A DNA stretch of 64,000 bases. Source: Halosimplex halophilum (GTDB lineage Archaea > Halobacteriota > Halobacteria > Halobacteriales > Haloarculaceae). Made by a program: the position numbers and the translations under genes. Below are positions 1-7,971 of the stretch, in pieces. Each line of letters starts with the position of its first letter. The first letter of the stretch is position 1. Location: positions 496,001-560,000 of the forward strand of contig NZ_SRHV01000005.1 in the NCBI RefSeq assembly GCF_004698125.1, written 5' to 3'. Under the pieces are notes generated by a model. That model saw only the letters and a list, made by a program, of their open reading frames with translations. It ran no database searches and was not told the DNA's origin.

Positions 1-198
1 GGGACGGTCCTCGAACCCCGCCGGAACGACTCGACCGCACGCGACAGCCTGGGTGTGCAGGACCCCGAAATTGAACACCTCGTGGGCGACAGGTATGCCG
101 TCTTCGCCCACGGTCACGTCGGCCGGCGCGCGCCCCGGTGGCTCCACTACTACGAGGCCACGATATCGATCGGGGCGAACGATTCTAACAGCAAATAG
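1..198 (+). CDS. 3' end of an unidentified protein (5' end outside window)
   Basis: The first forward frame is open from base 1 to a TAG at 196-198, giving 65 codons with mostly G or C in third position, as in the neighbours. The translation contains the stretches DPEIEHLVGDRYAVF and PRWLHYYEAT, which read like real protein, but I do not recognise the family. The opposite strand also has an open frame here, running off the left edge with no stop and no obvious start, so the strand is not certain. The forward frame is preferred because its third-position GC is higher. Confidence 0.35.
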   Translation, partial: GTVLEPRRNDSTARDSLGVQDPEIEHLVGDRYAVFAHGHVGRRAPRWLHYYEATISIGANDSNSK

Positions 199-374
199 CG
201 TCGACTCACAGAAGCGAACAGGGTCGAGGCCGCAGACTTCGCCCGCCTATCTTCCCGGGCCGTTCCCCTCCGCTCGTATCGTCGGAGACGCTCCCTTCGT
301 TCGCGTTTCGCTCCTCTTCACGGCTTCCTGCGGTCGCCGCTCGGTTCAGTGACCGTCGCGTCCGGTCAGGCAAC

Positions 375-1457
375 TCACTCCTCGAACACGAATGTCCCGT
401 CTTCCTGCACGCGCTCGCCGTCGACCTCGATATACGACTCCTCGCTCATGTCGACGATCATGTCGACGTGGACCGCGGAGTCGTTCTGCTCGTTGCCCTC
501 GCCGACGGTGTCGTCGTAGGCGCGCCCGACCGCCATGTGGACGGTGTCGCCCATCTTCTCGTCGAACAGCATGTTGTAGGTGAACTCGTCGATGGCGCGG
601 TTCATCCCGATGCCCAGTTCGCCCAGGCGGTTCGACCCCTCGTCGGTCTCCAGCACGTTCGTCAGGACTTCTTCGTTCTTCCCGGCGGAGTGTTCGACGA
701 CCTCCCCGTTCTCGAACTTGCAGTACACGTCCGTCACCTCGCGGCCCTGGTGGTAGAGCGGCTTGTCGAAGTGGACCTCGCCCTCGACGGAGTCGGGGAC
801 GGGCGCGGTGAACACCTCGCCGCCGGGGAGGTTGCGCTCGCCGTAGTCGTTGAGGGTGGGGTTGCCGGCGACGCTCATGGTCACGTCCGTCGCGTCGCCC
901 GAGACGATCCGCACCTCCTCGGCGTCGTCCATGATCTCGACCATCTGAGCCTGGAACTCGCGCTGTTCGTCCCAGTCGCGGACGATGGCGTCCCAGACGA
1001 AGTTCTCGTAGCCCTCCGTGCTCTGCTGGGCGAGCTGGGCGTTGGCCGGCGCGGGGTACTGGGTGAGACACCACCGCTTCGACAGGCGCTCGTTCAGCAG
1101 GTCGCGGGTGGCCGACTCGTAGGCGGTCGAGACCTCCGGGTCCACGTCGCTGGTCTGGGTGACGTTGTCGCTGCCGCGGATGACGATGTACACGTCCATC
1201 TCCTCGTACAGCGCCATCTGGTGAGCGGGCTGCTCGAAGTCGCCGTCGTGGTTGCGCAGGAACGCCCGACGGAAGCGCTTGCCCGTGCGGTCCTGGATGA
1301 CCAGCGGCCGGGCGCCGCGGTCGGCGATGACCTCGTGCAGCGCCGTCACCAGGTCCTCGGCTTCGGGGTGGGCGTCGATGACGACCTCGTCGCCTTCCTG
1401 CAGGTCGACGGAGTGGTCACAGATGATCTCGGCGTGTTCGCGAACGCGTGCGTCCAT
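375..1457 (-). CDS. Aminopeptidase, M29 family
   Basis: A 360-aa protein resembling the M29 (thermophilic, AmpS/PepS-like) metallo-aminopeptidases, which remove N-terminal residues from peptides in the cytoplasm. The N-terminal half has the alpha/beta pattern of the family (EGDEVVIDAHPEAEDL, then ALYEEMDVYIVIRG). The C-terminal half carries the family's metal-site region, including an HxD motif in SAVHVDMIVDM near residue 340 and the Glu-containing HSAGKNEEVL stretch. The frame is open further upstream, but the ATG at 1457 is chosen because the protein there begins MDARVREHAEII, where family similarity starts. It is divergent from the membrane-protein gene at 1547 and shares an 89-bp intergenic region with it. 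Function is by family; the peptide preference is unknown. Confidence 0.85.
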   Translation of the reverse strand: MDARVREHAEIICDHSVDLQEGDEVVIDAHPEAEDLVTALHEVIADRGARPLVIQDRTGKRFRRAFLRNHDGDFEQPAHQMALYEEMDVYIVIRGSDNVTQTSDVDPEVSTAYESATRDLLNERLSKRWCLTQYPAPANAQLAQQSTEGYENFVWDAIVRDWDEQREFQAQMVEIMDDAEEVRIVSGDATDVTMSVAGNPTLNDYGERNLPGGEVFTAPVPDSVEGEVHFDKPLYHQGREVTDVYCKFENGEVVEHSAGKNEEVLTNVLETDEGSNRLGELGIGMNRAIDEFTYNMLFDEKMGDTVHMAVGRAYDDTVGEGNEQNDSAVHVDMIVDMSEESYIEVDGERVQEDGTFVFEE

Positions 1458-1515
1458 GCCCGAGTCGTCGGCCGCGCGCGTGAAACCGGTTTCGTCGTCC
1501 GGCGGTCGGGACACG

Positions 1516-1523
1516 TTTTATTA
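1516..1523 (+). promoter_or_regulatory. TATA-like box for the gene at 1547
   Basis: TTTTATTA sits 24-31 bp before the ATG at 1547 in an otherwise GC-rich intergenic region. This is the spacing expected for a leaderless haloarchaeal transcript. Confidence 0.45.
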
Positions 1524-1546
1524 CAGTCTGCGTTACATCTGTGTCC

Positions 1547-2512
1547 ATGAGTCGCAGTCGGACCCCCTCCGTTCGCGCCCGCCGCGGCGTCGACCCGCGC
1601 GCGGTCGTCGCCCACCTGGCTGTCGTCGTCGTGCTGCTGGTCGCGCTCGAAGCGTACGTGAACCTGACCGACGCCGCCGTCAGGCCGGTTCAGGACCTCG
1701 TCGCCGCGTCGACCGGCATCAACCCACACCTGATCCGCGCGGTCGTCCAGAGCCTGCTCGTGCTGGGCGGGCTGGGCGCGCTCGCCGCCGTCGCCGTGTC
1801 CGAGCGCGACCTCCGGTTCCCGCTGTCGGTCCCCGAACGGGACGCCGCGGGTCTCGTCGGCGTCGGGGCGCTCGGGGCGGCCGTCCTCGCGGGACTCCAG
1901 ATCCTCCCGGCCGTCGTCACCGGTGCGCTCTCGGGCGGGAACGTCGCGGCGGCGGTGGCGGGACTCCCCGGGCAGCTGGCCGGCCGGACGCTGGTCTTCC
2001 TCGCGGTGTTCGTCGCCGGGATGGCCGTGCTGTATCACGGGCTCGTCCAGGGGCTGCTCCGACGGTCCGTCGGGAGCGAGCGGGCGGTCGTTGCGACGAC
2101 GCTGCTGAGCGCGTACTTCGCGACGCCGCGGTTCGGCCCGTCGACGGGTGGCGTCCGCGGCGGACCGTGGCTGGACGTGTCCCTCACGCGGGCCGCCGTC
2201 GCGGTGCTCGTCGTCGTCGCGCTGGCCGTCGCCGTCTACGCCGTCGAGCGCGTCGACGACCGGCGCGTCCGCGCGGCGGCGGCCGTCCCGGTCGTGGCGG
2301 CGGTCGCGCTCGCGACCGTCTCGTTCTGGCAGGGGGTCGACTTGCCGTGGGAGGCCCTGACGGCGACCTCCCGGGTCGCCCTCGTCGGCGTCGCGGCGTA
2401 CGTCTACGCCGACACCGACTCGCTGCTCGCCCCCGCGGCGGTGTACGGGTCCTACGCGCTCGTGAGCCTCGTCGTCCGGTCGGCCGTCTTCTACGCAGTC
2501 CTCGGTGCCTGA
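1547..2512 (+). CDS. Polytopic membrane protein, possibly a degenerate CPBP relative
   Basis: About 321 aa, largely hydrophobic, with roughly eight predicted membrane segments. I do not recognise a firm family. The segment around FVAGMAVLYHGLVQGLLRR resembles the first signature region of CPBP (CAAX-type) intramembrane proteases, where EExxFRG-type residues are expected, but the double Glu is absent, so if related it is probably not an active protease. A GTG two codons upstream (1541) is in frame, but the ATG at 1547 suits the TATA-like box better. It converges on the TrpRS-like gene with a single base between the two stop codons. Confidence 0.7.
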   Translation: MSRSRTPSVRARRGVDPRAVVAHLAVVVVLLVALEAYVNLTDAAVRPVQDLVAASTGINPHLIRAVVQSLLVLGGLGALAAVAVSERDLRFPLSVPERDAAGLVGVGALGAAVLAGLQILPAVVTGALSGGNVAAAVAGLPGQLAGRTLVFLAVFVAGMAVLYHGLVQGLLRRSVGSERAVVATTLLSAYFATPRFGPSTGGVRGGPWLDVSLTRAAVAVLVVVALAVAVYAVERVDDRRVRAAAAVPVVAAVALATVSFWQGVDLPWEALTATSRVALVGVAAYVYADTDSLLAPAAVYGSYALVSLVVRSAVFYAVLGA

Positions 2513-2513
2513 C

Positions 2514-3602
2514 TCAGTCGCCGGTCGCCCGCCAGCGCTCGGCCAGTTCGACGACGAACTCGGCGTACTCGTCCCGCACCTTCTGCCATTCCTCGCCGCC
2601 GGCCTCGCAGGCCGCCTCCAGCCGATCCAGCCGCTCCGCGCCGTACCGCGACGCCAGACACATCGCCTGGAAGACGGGCGAGGCCGCGGGATCGCCGCCC
2701 GGATCGCTCGCGATCCGTTCGCGGATCTCGTCGGAATCCATCGCCAGCGAGACGCCCGACCCGGGGATCGATTTGGCCATCTTCGGCGTGCCGTCGAAGC
2801 CCGGGAGCATCCGGGTGTACAGCCCCGCAACGTCGCCGTCGACGGGTGCCGCGTCGCGGAACCGCCGCGCCATCCCGGTGAGGTGGTGCTCGTCGACCCC
2901 GAACTGGAGGACCAGCCGCTCGTACTCGCCCGCGTACAGCGGGTGGAGGAAGTCGACGCCGTGGAGGACGGCGCTGTGGATGTCGGCGGCGTCGGAGGTC
3001 GGACCCGGGCGGGCAACCGCGGCGGTCCCCGGCCCGCGGTCCCCCTCGGCCGCTTCGTAGGCTTCCCGGACGGCCCGTTCCCACTCGGTCGGCGGGGGAT
3101 CACCGTTCGAAGGCTCGCTCCCATCCGCCCACGCCTCGGGGTCGTAGTACGGCGCCAGCAGCTGCGCGGTGTGCATCACGTCGCGGGCCTCGCTCTGGGT
3201 GCGGAGCCGCCCGCGCTCGGGATCGAAGCCCAGATCGAGCGCGAACGCGCGGTAGCGCTCGGCGAGCGACCGCACGCGGTCGAGCGGAGCCCCGCTGTGG
3301 TAGGGTTCGAGGTCGGCGAGGACGAACTGCACGTCTAGCCCCGCCTGCTGCAGCGCGGCGGCGGTCAGGAACTGGCCGACGGTCCCCAGGTGGGGCGGGC
3401 CGGTCATCCCGACGCCCGTCGTGACGAGCGTCCCGCTCCGGTCGGCCCCGCCGCTCCGATCGGCCCCGTCGAGGACGCCCTCGTCGTCGACGGCGACGAA
3501 CCGCCGCCGTTCGCGGGCGGGCACCGGCCCGACGGCGCCCGCCACCGGTTCGTAGTCGTTGCGCTCGCGGACGGTCTCGTAGTGGTCGGTCAGTGCGTCC
3601 AC
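2514..3602 (-). CDS. Tryptophanyl-tRNA synthetase-like class I aminoacyl-tRNA ligase
   Basis: A 362-aa class Ic (Trp/Tyr family) aminoacyl-tRNA synthetase. The HIGH-type signature is seen as PHLG at residues 70-73 in TGVGMTGPPHLGTVGQ, and the KMSKS-type loop as KMAKS at 274-278. Between them are the Rossmann elements (DVQFVLADLEPY and LVLQFGVDEHH). Haloarchaea often carry two TrpRS-type genes; this compact form looks like the second type, but whether it charges tRNA-Trp cannot be read from sequence. The start is a GTG giving VDALTDHYETV; further upstream the frame lacks protein-like character, and a TATA-like box lies 29-38 bp away. The second K-M-x-K-S position is Ala rather than Ser. Confidence 0.8.
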   Translation of the reverse strand: MDALTDHYETVRERNDYEPVAGAVGPVPARERRRFVAVDDEGVLDGADRSGGADRSGTLVTTGVGMTGPPHLGTVGQFLTAAALQQAGLDVQFVLADLEPYHSGAPLDRVRSLAERYRAFALDLGFDPERGRLRTQSEARDVMHTAQLLAPYYDPEAWADGSEPSNGDPPPTEWERAVREAYEAAEGDRGPGTAAVARPGPTSDAADIHSAVLHGVDFLHPLYAGEYERLVLQFGVDEHHLTGMARRFRDAAPVDGDVAGLYTRMLPGFDGTPKMAKSIPGSGVSLAMDSDEIRERIASDPGGDPAASPVFQAMCLASRYGAERLDRLEAACEAGGEEWQKVRDEYAEFVVELAERWRATGD

Positions 3603-3630
3603 GGTCGGAACACGTACGCGAAGCGTAAAG

Positions 3631-3640
3631 TGATAATTTG
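3631..3640 (-). promoter_or_regulatory. TATA-like box for the TrpRS-like gene
   Basis: On the minus strand CAAATTATCA lies 29-38 bp before the GTG start at 3602, inside a short AT-rich island. The placement fits a leaderless or very short leader. Confidence 0.45.
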
Positions 3641-3785
3641 TGACTAGGTACCGAACAACACAAACGGTCGCCACGGGTTCCCCGACCCGTCCGACCCACG
3701 GAAAGCGCGGCGGCGATAACCCGCGCCTACCGGGAGTTGGAGGGCTATAACGAAATACGGGTGTCCCCCTACCCGGGAGCGTGCT

Positions 3786-5033
3786 ATGTCCGACCGACCA
3801 CTGCGGAACACGAGACGGACCTTCCTCGCCGCGAGCGCGCTGGGGGCGCTGTCGGCGGTTGCAACGGGCGGGACGGCGGCTGCAACGGACGGGACGGTCG
3901 AGCCGACCCTGACGATCGAGTGTTCGACCGTCAGCGTCGACGACTGGGGCAGTGCCTTCGGCGCGCGGGTAGTCTTCGAAGACGGGAGTTTCGTCAACAT
4001 CGAGGAGGGTGCCCCAGACACCTTCGGCGCGCCCGGGCGCGTGATCGAGTCGGTGACGCTGCACGACGGCGACGGCAACGAGTGGACGCGGACGAACGAC
4101 GCGACCGACTGCGACCCCGGCGGGAAGTCGGTCACGTTCACCGACTCGCGGGCGACCGTCCGGCCGGGGCAGTTCCTGGAGGTCGACACCTACCCCGGCC
4201 GGCTGATCTCGCAGGTCGACCTGCATTTCGTCGACGGGACGAGCCAGGAGAAGGTCCACCTCGACGGCCCCGAGTCGCCCGACGGCATCACCGGCGTCTA
4301 CCGGGGAACCGGCGAGCACGCGGGCAAGGTCGTCGAGGCGATCGAGATGTTCCACGACCTGGGGTACGTGACCCACTACGTCCGCAACCCCGCCGCCGAG
4401 CGATACCTGCTCGGGAAGGCGACCCACCAGGAGCGGCTCGTCGAGGTGATGGGCGCGACGGAGGGCGCCGTCGACTACGAGTTCACCGTCGACGGGCCGG
4501 TCCGCGCCGTGACGCTCTCGGACCGCCGGGAAGCCTCGCCAGGCGGCAACGACGCTATCGCGTCCGGCGAGGACGGGACCACGGTCTCGGGCACGACCGG
4601 GAACCCGGGCTACAGCGACGTGTACGCCGTCGGCGGCCCGATCACCGGGTTCAGCCAGACCGGCGGCGACGGCGACTACGTCCTCCGCGAGGCCGAGTGG
4701 CGAGCCGTCGAGACCACCGCGCCCGCGACGGACCTGCTCGCGGTCGTCGCCACGGAGGACGGCGACGTCGACTACGAGTTCACCGTCGAGGGGACCGTCC
4801 GGAAGGTGACCAACTGCGGCCCGAAGCGTTCGGCCGGGGACAACGACGAGGTCGTCGAGAACGACGACGGCACCGTCACCGTCAGCGGCTTCACCGGCAA
4901 CACCGGCTACGGCGACACCTACGCCGTCACCGGCGACGTGACCGACTTCGCCCGGACGGGCGGCGAGGCGGCCTTCCGCATCGACTACAACGGCCGCGAA
5001 CTGACGCCCGAGGAACTACTCGCGGGAGACTGA
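3786..5033 (+). CDS. Tat-exported protein with a duplicated C-terminal domain
   Basis: 415 aa. The N-terminus has a twin-arginine motif (TRRTFLAAS, residues 9-17) followed by an Ala-rich hydrophobic stretch to about residue 34, so the folded protein is probably exported by Tat; no lipobox Cys is seen. The C-terminal 190 residues hold two copies of a roughly 73-residue module, residues 229-301 and 328-400. Each begins (V)DYEFTV-G-VR-VT and contains a TVSG-TGN-GY-D-YAV core ending in FxxTGG. This looks like a beta-rich domain of unknown function. The N-terminal 190 residues are unrelated to the repeats. A weak AT-rich box (GCTATAAC, 3743-3750) lies 36-43 bp upstream. No enzymatic motif was recognised; a surface or periplasm-like location is inferred from the signal. 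Confidence 0.8.
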   Translation: MSDRPLRNTRRTFLAASALGALSAVATGGTAAATDGTVEPTLTIECSTVSVDDWGSAFGARVVFEDGSFVNIEEGAPDTFGAPGRVIESVTLHDGDGNEWTRTNDATDCDPGGKSVTFTDSRATVRPGQFLEVDTYPGRLISQVDLHFVDGTSQEKVHLDGPESPDGITGVYRGTGEHAGKVVEAIEMFHDLGYVTHYVRNPAAERYLLGKATHQERLVEVMGATEGAVDYEFTVDGPVRAVTLSDRREASPGGNDAIASGEDGTTVSGTTGNPGYSDVYAVGGPITGFSQTGGDGDYVLREAEWRAVETTAPATDLLAVVATEDGDVDYEFTVEGTVRKVTNCGPKRSAGDNDEVVENDDGTVTVSGFTGNTGYGDTYAVTGDVTDFARTGGEAAFRIDYNGRELTPEELLAGD

Positions 5034-5090
5034 GGGCGGTACCCGGACCGTTCGACCAGCTATTTCCCCGCCGACCGCGTACCCGCGGCC

Positions 5091-6101
5091 ATGATCGACC
5101 TGCGCAGCGACACCGTCACGAAACCGGACGAGGCGATGCGCGAGGCCGCCCGCGACGCCGAGGTCGGCGACGACGTGTACGGCGAGGACCCGACCGTCAA
5201 CGAACTCGAAGCACGGGTCGCGGACGTGCTGGGCTTCGCGGACGCCCTGCTGGTCCCCTCGGGGACGATGGGCAACCAGGTCGCCGTCCGCACCCACACC
5301 GAGCGCGGCCAGGAGGCGATCCTCGAACGCGAGAGCCACGTCTACAAGTGGGAACTCGGCGGCGTCGCCCAGCACTCCGGGGTGCAACCCCGGCCCGTCG
5401 AGGGCGACGAGCGCGGCGTGGTCGCCCCCGAACAGGTCCGCGAGGCGCACGTCGAGGCCGACGGCCACCGCGCCGGGACCGGTCTGCTCGCCCTGGAGAA
5501 CACTCACAATAGCAAGGGCGGCACCGCCATCGCGCCCGAGGCCATCGACGCCGCGGCCGAGGTCGCCCGCGAGCGCGACGTGCCCGTCCACCTCGACGGC
5601 GCGCGGCTGTTCAACGCCGCCGCGGCGCTCGATACCCCGGCCGAGCGGTTCACCCGGGCGGTCGACTCGGCGATGGTCTGTCTCTCGAAGGGGCTGGGCG
5701 CGCCGGTCGGCTCGGTGCTCGCGGGCTCCGAGGGGTTCGTCGAGCGCGCCCGCCGCCACCGCAAGCTCATGGGCGGCGGGATGCGCCAGGCGGGGATCAT
5801 CGCCGCGCCCGGCCTCCGGGCGCTGGAGAACCGCGACCGCCTCGCCGCGGACCACGAGCGGGCCCGCCGGCTGGCCGCGGGGCTGGACGCGCTTCCCGGA
5901 ATCGACGCGCCCGAGCCCGAGACGAACATCGTCGTCGCCGAGACCGACGACCCGGCCGAGGCGGTGGTCGCGGCCTGCGAGCGCGAGGGCGTCGGCTGCG
6001 TGGCCTTTGGCGACTACCGCGTGCGCTTTTGCACGCACTGGGACGTGGACGACGAGGATATCGACGCGGCACTCGCGAGCGTCGAGCGGGCGATAGACTG
6101 A
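5091..6101 (+). CDS. ltaE: Low-specificity L-threonine aldolase
   Basis: 336 aa, a PLP-dependent fold-type I enzyme that cleaves L-threonine or L-allo-threonine to glycine and acetaldehyde in the cytoplasm. The opening IDLRSDTVTKP is a family hallmark, followed by GDDVYGEDPTVNELE and VPSGTMGNQVA. The cofactor-binding Lys is K200 in VCLSKGLGAPVGS, and the HLDGARLFNA stretch supplies the Asp that contacts the PLP ring. Length matches the family. The gene stands alone, 57 bp after the Tat-exported protein, and converges on a small membrane-protein gene. The ATG start gives the exact conserved N-terminus. Confidence 0.93.
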   Translation: MIDLRSDTVTKPDEAMREAARDAEVGDDVYGEDPTVNELEARVADVLGFADALLVPSGTMGNQVAVRTHTERGQEAILERESHVYKWELGGVAQHSGVQPRPVEGDERGVVAPEQVREAHVEADGHRAGTGLLALENTHNSKGGTAIAPEAIDAAAEVARERDVPVHLDGARLFNAAAALDTPAERFTRAVDSAMVCLSKGLGAPVGSVLAGSEGFVERARRHRKLMGGGMRQAGIIAAPGLRALENRDRLAADHERARRLAAGLDALPGIDAPEPETNIVVAETDDPAEAVVAACEREGVGCVAFGDYRVRFCTHWDVDDEDIDAALASVERAID

Positions 6102-6118
6102 ACGCCAGCGGGCGGCCG

Positions 6119-6271
6119 CTACTGCCGGCCCTGGTTCATGCCTTCCTTGAACCCCTGTGCGGTCCGGCGGAGGAACAGGTAGAGGAGGAACACGAACGTC
6201 AGGAGGATAGCGACGATGGCGACGAGGACGGGGTCCTCGAAGAACCACGAGACCAGGTCACCGATCTGCAT
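6119..6271 (-). CDS. Small single-pass membrane protein
   Basis: A 50-residue protein starting MQIGDLVSWFF, with one clear transmembrane helix (residues about 14-34, VLVAIVAILLTFVFLLYLFL) and a basic/polar tail ending in MNQGRQ. The start ATG at 6271 is the only one that gives a compact hydrophobic protein; the longer upstream frame is low-complexity Arg/Ala sequence. It converges on the threonine aldolase with an 18-bp gap. The function is not known. The good helix and typical codon use support a real gene. Confidence 0.7.
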   Translation of the reverse strand: MQIGDLVSWFFEDPVLVAIVAILLTFVFLLYLFLRRTAQGFKEGMNQGRQ

Positions 6272-6489
6272 ACGCCGGCCTACCGCGCCCCCGGGCAAAG
6301 AGGTTTCGGCACGGCGACACGCCCGGGAGCGGCCGGCCGGACCCGCCGACCGCGCCGGCCGGACCCGCCGACCGCGCGGGCGCGGGGGCGACGACGGCGC
6401 CGCGAACGTGTCGGATCGCCTCGAGCGGGGGCTAGCGCGTCTGTCAGGTGGTAAGACTGATACTGCAGGGGTGCAAAGCGCGACGTGAG

Positions 6490-7122
6490 ATGTCGCTGCT
6501 GCCCTCCAAACCCGACACCGCGGCGGCCGACGACGCGGAGCCGCGGGTAGTCGGCGTCGAGAGCGACGACGCCGACGACCTCCTCTCTGCGCTCTCCTCG
6601 GAGACCGCCCGTCGCCTCCTCGGTGAGCTCCACGAGTCCCCCGCGCCGCCGGCAGAGCTGGCCGAGCGCGTCGACACCTCGCTGCAGAACGCACAGTACC
6701 ACCTGGAGAACCTCGAGGACGCCGGCGCCGTCGAGGTCGTCGACACGGCCTACTCCCAGAAGGGCCGCGAGATGGACGTCTACGCCCCCGCCGACCAGCC
6801 GCTGGTCATCTTCGCCGGCGACCAGGAGAAGTCCACGAGCATCAGGACCGCCCTCTCGCGGCTGCTGGGCGCGGTCGGCCTGCTCGCGGTCGTCAGCCTC
6901 GTTGTCTCGGCGCTGGCCGGCCGCGGCGTCCCGGTGCTCGGCGGCGAGTCGGCCGGGGCCGGCACCGACGGCGCCGCGGCCGCCGCCCACACCCCGACGC
7001 CCGGCGGCGCGCCCGTCGCCTCGACGGGCGTCGTCGAGGGACTGGGACCGGGCGCCTTCTTCTTCCTGGGGGGCGCCGCCGTGCTCGTCGGCGCCTTCGC
7101 CGTCTGGTACGTCCGGTCGTAG
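6490..7122 (+). CDS. ArsR-type winged-helix regulator with C-terminal membrane anchor
   Basis: 210 aa. Residues about 25-100 form an ArsR-like winged helix: DDLLSALSSETARRLLGELHE, then helix-turn-helix AELAERVDTSLQNAQYHLENL and a wing ending in GREMDVYAPA. After this come a membrane segment (LLGAVGLLAVVSLVVSALA), a Gly/Ala/Thr linker and a second membrane segment (AFFFLGGAAVLVGAFAVWYV). This layout, a cytoplasmic DNA-binding domain tethered by two helices, is common in haloarchaea. The ATG at 6490 is preferred over an in-frame ATG 14 codons upstream because that extension (VRLILQGCKARRE) is not conserved-looking. The target genes are unknown. Confidence 0.8.
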   Translation: MSLLPSKPDTAAADDAEPRVVGVESDDADDLLSALSSETARRLLGELHESPAPPAELAERVDTSLQNAQYHLENLEDAGAVEVVDTAYSQKGREMDVYAPADQPLVIFAGDQEKSTSIRTALSRLLGAVGLLAVVSLVVSALAGRGVPVLGGESAGAGTDGAAAAAHTPTPGGAPVASTGVVEGLGPGAFFFLGGAAVLVGAFAVWYVRS

Positions 7123-7268
7123 TCGGCGCCACGGCGGGGCGGCGGTCGCCCGGGCCGCCGTCCGACACTGAAACGGCCGTTTGAGTTTCCGCCGGCTACT
7201 TTTCCGTCCCCCTCCAAGTAGCGGGTGCACGCCGCCCCGCCCTGCCCCGCTTCGACCCCGGCCCGCCG

Positions 7269-7880
7269 TCACTCCCGCCCGGTGGCGGCGAGGTCGAACT
7301 CGTCGAAGACCTCCCCGTCGGGTGCCACCAGCCGACCGGTCGGGCCCTCCCCGGTCGGTTCCAGTTCCGCGTGGCCCGGACGGTGCCACCGCGGGTCGGC
7401 GTGACTCCCGGGGTTCAGGACCGTGACCGCCCCTACCCGTCGCCACCCTGGCTCGTGGGAGTGCCCGACCACGACGACATCCGCCCGCTCCTGGCGCCCC
7501 AGCAGCGACAGCGACGTGTCGTCGTGCTCGTGGCCGTGGACGACGGCGATCCGGAGGCCGTCGCGCTCGACGGTCCGCTCCGCCGTCAGCCGCTCCCGGA
7601 CCCCCGGGTCGTCGTTGTTCCCGTACACCGCGGCGAACGCCGCGTCCGCCCCGGTTTCGGCCCGCTCGCTCTCGCCGCTGCCCCTGCTCTCGTTTCCGCC
7701 GCCGCTCCCGCTCTCGCCGCCGCTCGCGGCCCCGGCCTCCGCCTCGAACGCGTCGAGCACTGTCTCCGTCGTGAAGTCGCCGGCGTGGACGACGAGGTCG
7801 GCCTCGCGGACCGCTTCGAGGGTCCGGCCTTCGAGTCGGTGCCCGTCGGTGCCGTGGGTGTCCGAGACGACCGTGATCAC
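7269..7880 (-). CDS. Metallophosphoesterase, YfcE/MJ0936 family
   Basis: About 203 aa starting at a GTG (VITVVSDTHGTD). The family motifs are present in order: SDTHG near the N-terminus, VVHAGDFT, YGNNDD (the GNND/E motif), VVHGHEHD and VVGHSHEPG. Together these residues bind two metal ions. Such enzymes hydrolyse phosphodiesters in the cytoplasm; the natural substrate is not evident. Between the second and third motifs there is a Gly/Ser/Glu-rich insert of about 30 residues (ASGGESGSGGGNESRGSG), which is not part of the usual 160-170-residue core. It is divergent from the CDF transporter gene at 7972. Confidence 0.85.
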   Translation of the reverse strand: MITVVSDTHGTDGHRLEGRTLEAVREADLVVHAGDFTTETVLDAFEAEAGAASGGESGSGGGNESRGSGESERAETGADAAFAAVYGNNDDPGVRERLTAERTVERDGLRIAVVHGHEHDDTSLSLLGRQERADVVVVGHSHEPGWRRVGAVTVLNPGSHADPRWHRPGHAELEPTGEGPTGRLVAPDGEVFDEFDLAATGRE

Positions 7881-7971
7881 GGTGGCGGGTTCGACGGCCC
7901 ACCACCTAACGCCTCGGATCCGCCGCGGTCCGGTGCCAAAGCCTTTGACCGACCGGTTCGACCGGACCACA

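Noticed and set aside
53-352. 99-codon plus-strand ORF near the left edge (begins MCRTPKLNTSWATG)
   Set aside because: Ser/Thr/Arg/Pro-rich translation crossing two other open frames; no protein-like pattern.
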